Assembly: GCF_947501405.1 (NCBI RefSeq)
Contig: NZ_CANMVK010000005.1
Location: 219,734-283,733 of the forward strand
DNA: 64,000 bases
Source of the DNA: an uncultured Hoeflea sp.
GTDB lineage: Bacteria > Pseudomonadota > Alphaproteobacteria > Rhizobiales > Rhizobiaceae
Reading direction: 5' to 3'
Shown one piece after another: positions 63,010-64,000 of this stretch. Under the pieces are notes generated by a model, which saw only the letters and a list, made by a program, of their open reading frames with translations, did no database searches and had not been told where the DNA came from. Position 1 is the first letter of the stretch; the number at the start of each line of letters is the position of its first letter. Both the position numbers and the translations under genes were made by a program.

Positions 63010-63753
63010 ATGCGGATTGTCTTTGACCAAGGTAGCCTCCGCCTCCGTGTCGATGACGGAGCGCCGCTGCATGCTGATGCGCTTGAAACTTGGCGCGATG
63101 CCGACAATTTGGCTAATATCTGCATTGACACTCTGCCACCCGAAGAGGCGAATGCCAAATGCCAGGAGTTGGCAGAGGCTGCTACACGCGCACTAACTTT
63201 GGGCCGCGACGACACCGTAAGGAGCAGCTTCCAAGGCGTGAAACTGGCAGTGCGTCACGCAGACGAAAATCTGCGCATGGCAATACTCAAGGACGCCATT
63301 GCAATCTTTGGAAGCAGCTTTGCAGTCGGATTTGCCGCAGGTGCCATTTGGATGTTGGTAGAGCCGCACGCTCCGTGGAATTCTCTGCCGGAAGGGCTGG
63401 ACCTTGCCGCCAACTACTTGCTTCTTGTCCTCGGGTGGGCAGGCTTTACGCTTGTAGGCTTCAGCGTTGGCTGGCTGTTTCTCGCAACCGCCATGGTGCG
63501 CATCCAGGACCGCGAAGGCGTAGTGAAACAGGCGCTCACTCTTCGGCAGCGCAAGGCGCAATTCACTTATCATGCCCTGATTTGCTGCATCATTGTAATC
63601 GTAATGTTCTTCTTTGACGGCTTCGACAAAATCAACGAGACGCTGGCCGTACAACTAACGTCGGCACCTTGGTCTGTCCTGCTGGGCCTTGTTGCCGGAG
63701 TAGCGGAACCAGCGCTATTCGAGCGGTTGCGGGGCTTTTTGAAACTCTCCTGA
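63010..63753 (+). CDS. Hypothetical membrane protein
   Basis: This 247-residue protein has a cytosolic N-terminal domain (about 1-95) and four hydrophobic helices (about 97-117, 135-160, 180-200 and 215-240). ATG at 63010 gives MRIVFDQGSL; TTG at 63004 overlapping the previous stop is the alternative. No known domain was recognised. Pairing with the secreted protein upstream suggests they act together at the envelope. Confidence 0.68.
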   Translation: MRIVFDQGSLRLRVDDGAPLHADALETWRDADNLANICIDTLPPEEANAKCQELAEAATRALTLGRDDTVRSSFQGVKLAVRHADENLRMAILKDAIAIFGSSFAVGFAAGAIWMLVEPHAPWNSLPEGLDLAANYLLLVLGWAGFTLVGFSVGWLFLATAMVRIQDREGVVKQALTLRQRKAQFTYHALICCIIVIVMFFFDGFDKINETLAVQLTSAPWSVLLGLVAGVAEPALFERLRGFLKLS

Positions 63754-63923
63754 CGACGCCCCGATTCCGACTGGTTGCGTTTTTTTCCAGGACGCAGCGA
63801 AACACCGTTTTCCACACCCTCCACCAAAATCCGTCTTCGGCGAATGTCTCAAAAGTCTGCTCAGCCGTCGGTTGGGTGGAAGCAAGCGACTAATTTGGTC
63901 GGATGTCCGCATTTCGGATGGTG

Positions 63924-64000
63924 TGACCTGAGACCCTGATCCTCCTCCAGATTTGTGTAGAGTCCGTCCAACCAGGAGACGGACGAATGAAACGATCACG
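63924..64000 (+). mobile_element. IS3-family insertion sequence, left end (truncated by window)
   Basis: The sequence TGACCTGAGACCCTGATCC from 63924 is a typical IS3-type left end, and a start codon with an AGGAGA site follows. Only the first 77 bases are in the window, so the family call rests on the left end and on the first residues of the ORF. Confidence 0.5.
63987..64000 (+). CDS. IS3-type transposase OrfA (start only)
   Basis: ATG at 63987 begins the codons ATG AAA CGA TCA CG, giving MKRSR-, which fits IS3-family OrfA (helix-turn-helix protein starting MKRSRFTEEQI in many elements, from memory). An AGGAGA site lies 8 bases upstream. Only 14 bases are available. Confidence 0.45.

Larger units (their letters stand above)
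45842..64000. mobile_element. Genomic island integrated at tRNA-Leu (right end outside window)
   Basis: The island starts inside tRNA-Leu with a serine recombinase. It carries a coupling-ATPase-like operon, a secreted/membrane protein block, an A+T-rich defence-like cargo, a MITE-like repeat and an IS3-type insertion sequence. No second copy of the tRNA 3' end was found before 64000, so the right attachment site is probably beyond the window, or was lost. The composition changes within it (GC-rich to about 55.9 kb, A+T-rich to about 62 kb) suggest a composite origin. Confidence 0.8.

Noticed and set aside
45894..64000. Search for a second copy of the tRNA-Leu 3' end as right attachment site
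   Set aside because: No match to the T arm and acceptor sequence seen by eye; the right end is probably beyond the window.

Overview
The window is chromosomal DNA of an alphaproteobacterium, most probably order Hyphomicrobiales (Rhizobiales) and family Rhizobiaceae or a close relative such as a Hoeflea-like genus. The argument rests on gene content and order: accA-xerD-aroK-aroB, cobS-cobT, hisC-tyrC, ftsE-ftsX, hpt-cpdR, lysA-argH and etfBA-hbdA. Two CtrA-type sites (TTAA-N7-TTAA and TTAACCAT) lie in front of ftsE. Coding is dense and GC-rich, with many ATGA, GTGA and TTGA start-stop overlaps.

Positions 1-45808 are ordinary housekeeping DNA. They hold a partial tusA, an L,D-transpeptidase-like lipoprotein and accA; xerD with a 47-residue membrane protein; shikimate genes aroK and aroB with a CorC-like protein; bolA, a J-domain protein and the cobaltochelatase genes cobS and cobT; rpmB with a readable promoter and terminator; and a YddG-like exporter and a lysoplasmalogenase-like protein. 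Next come gloB, a methyltransferase, hisC2, tyrC, a ChaC-like enzyme, an acyltransferase, ftsEX, hpt, cpdR, a TIGR02302-type membrane protein, lysA, argH and tlpA. The stretch closes with hbdA, etfA, etfB, a rhomboid protease, a PduO-type adenosyltransferase, an SDR enzyme, a BrkB-like protein, gluQRS, a DNA glycosylase, an HNH protein, dsbB and exoD.

At 45809-45893 is tRNA-Leu(CAA), the left boundary of a genomic island that runs to the window end. The element's serine recombinase reads into the tRNA from the opposite strand and stops inside its anticodon loop. The island's first part (47409-55791) is GC-rich and almost entirely on the minus strand. It holds two gene blocks separated by a strong terminator: a VirD4/TraG-like ATPase with small membrane and coiled-coil proteins, and a secreted protein with a four-helix membrane partner. 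I see no relaxase and no type IV secretion channel.

The second part (about 55.9-62 kb) is clearly more A+T-rich. It carries phased TATAA repeats, a small MORN-like protein, a 1269-residue APAF1-like STAND NTPase with about 13 WD40 repeats, a MITE-like element with perfect 19-bp inverted repeats, and an HNH-type protein. It looks like a defence cargo. A secreted/membrane protein pair follows, and the window ends in the start of an IS3-family insertion sequence.

The most interesting parts are the STAND/WD40 protein as a candidate antiphage system, the recombinase-tRNA overlap, and the coupling-ATPase module without recognisable conjugation partners.
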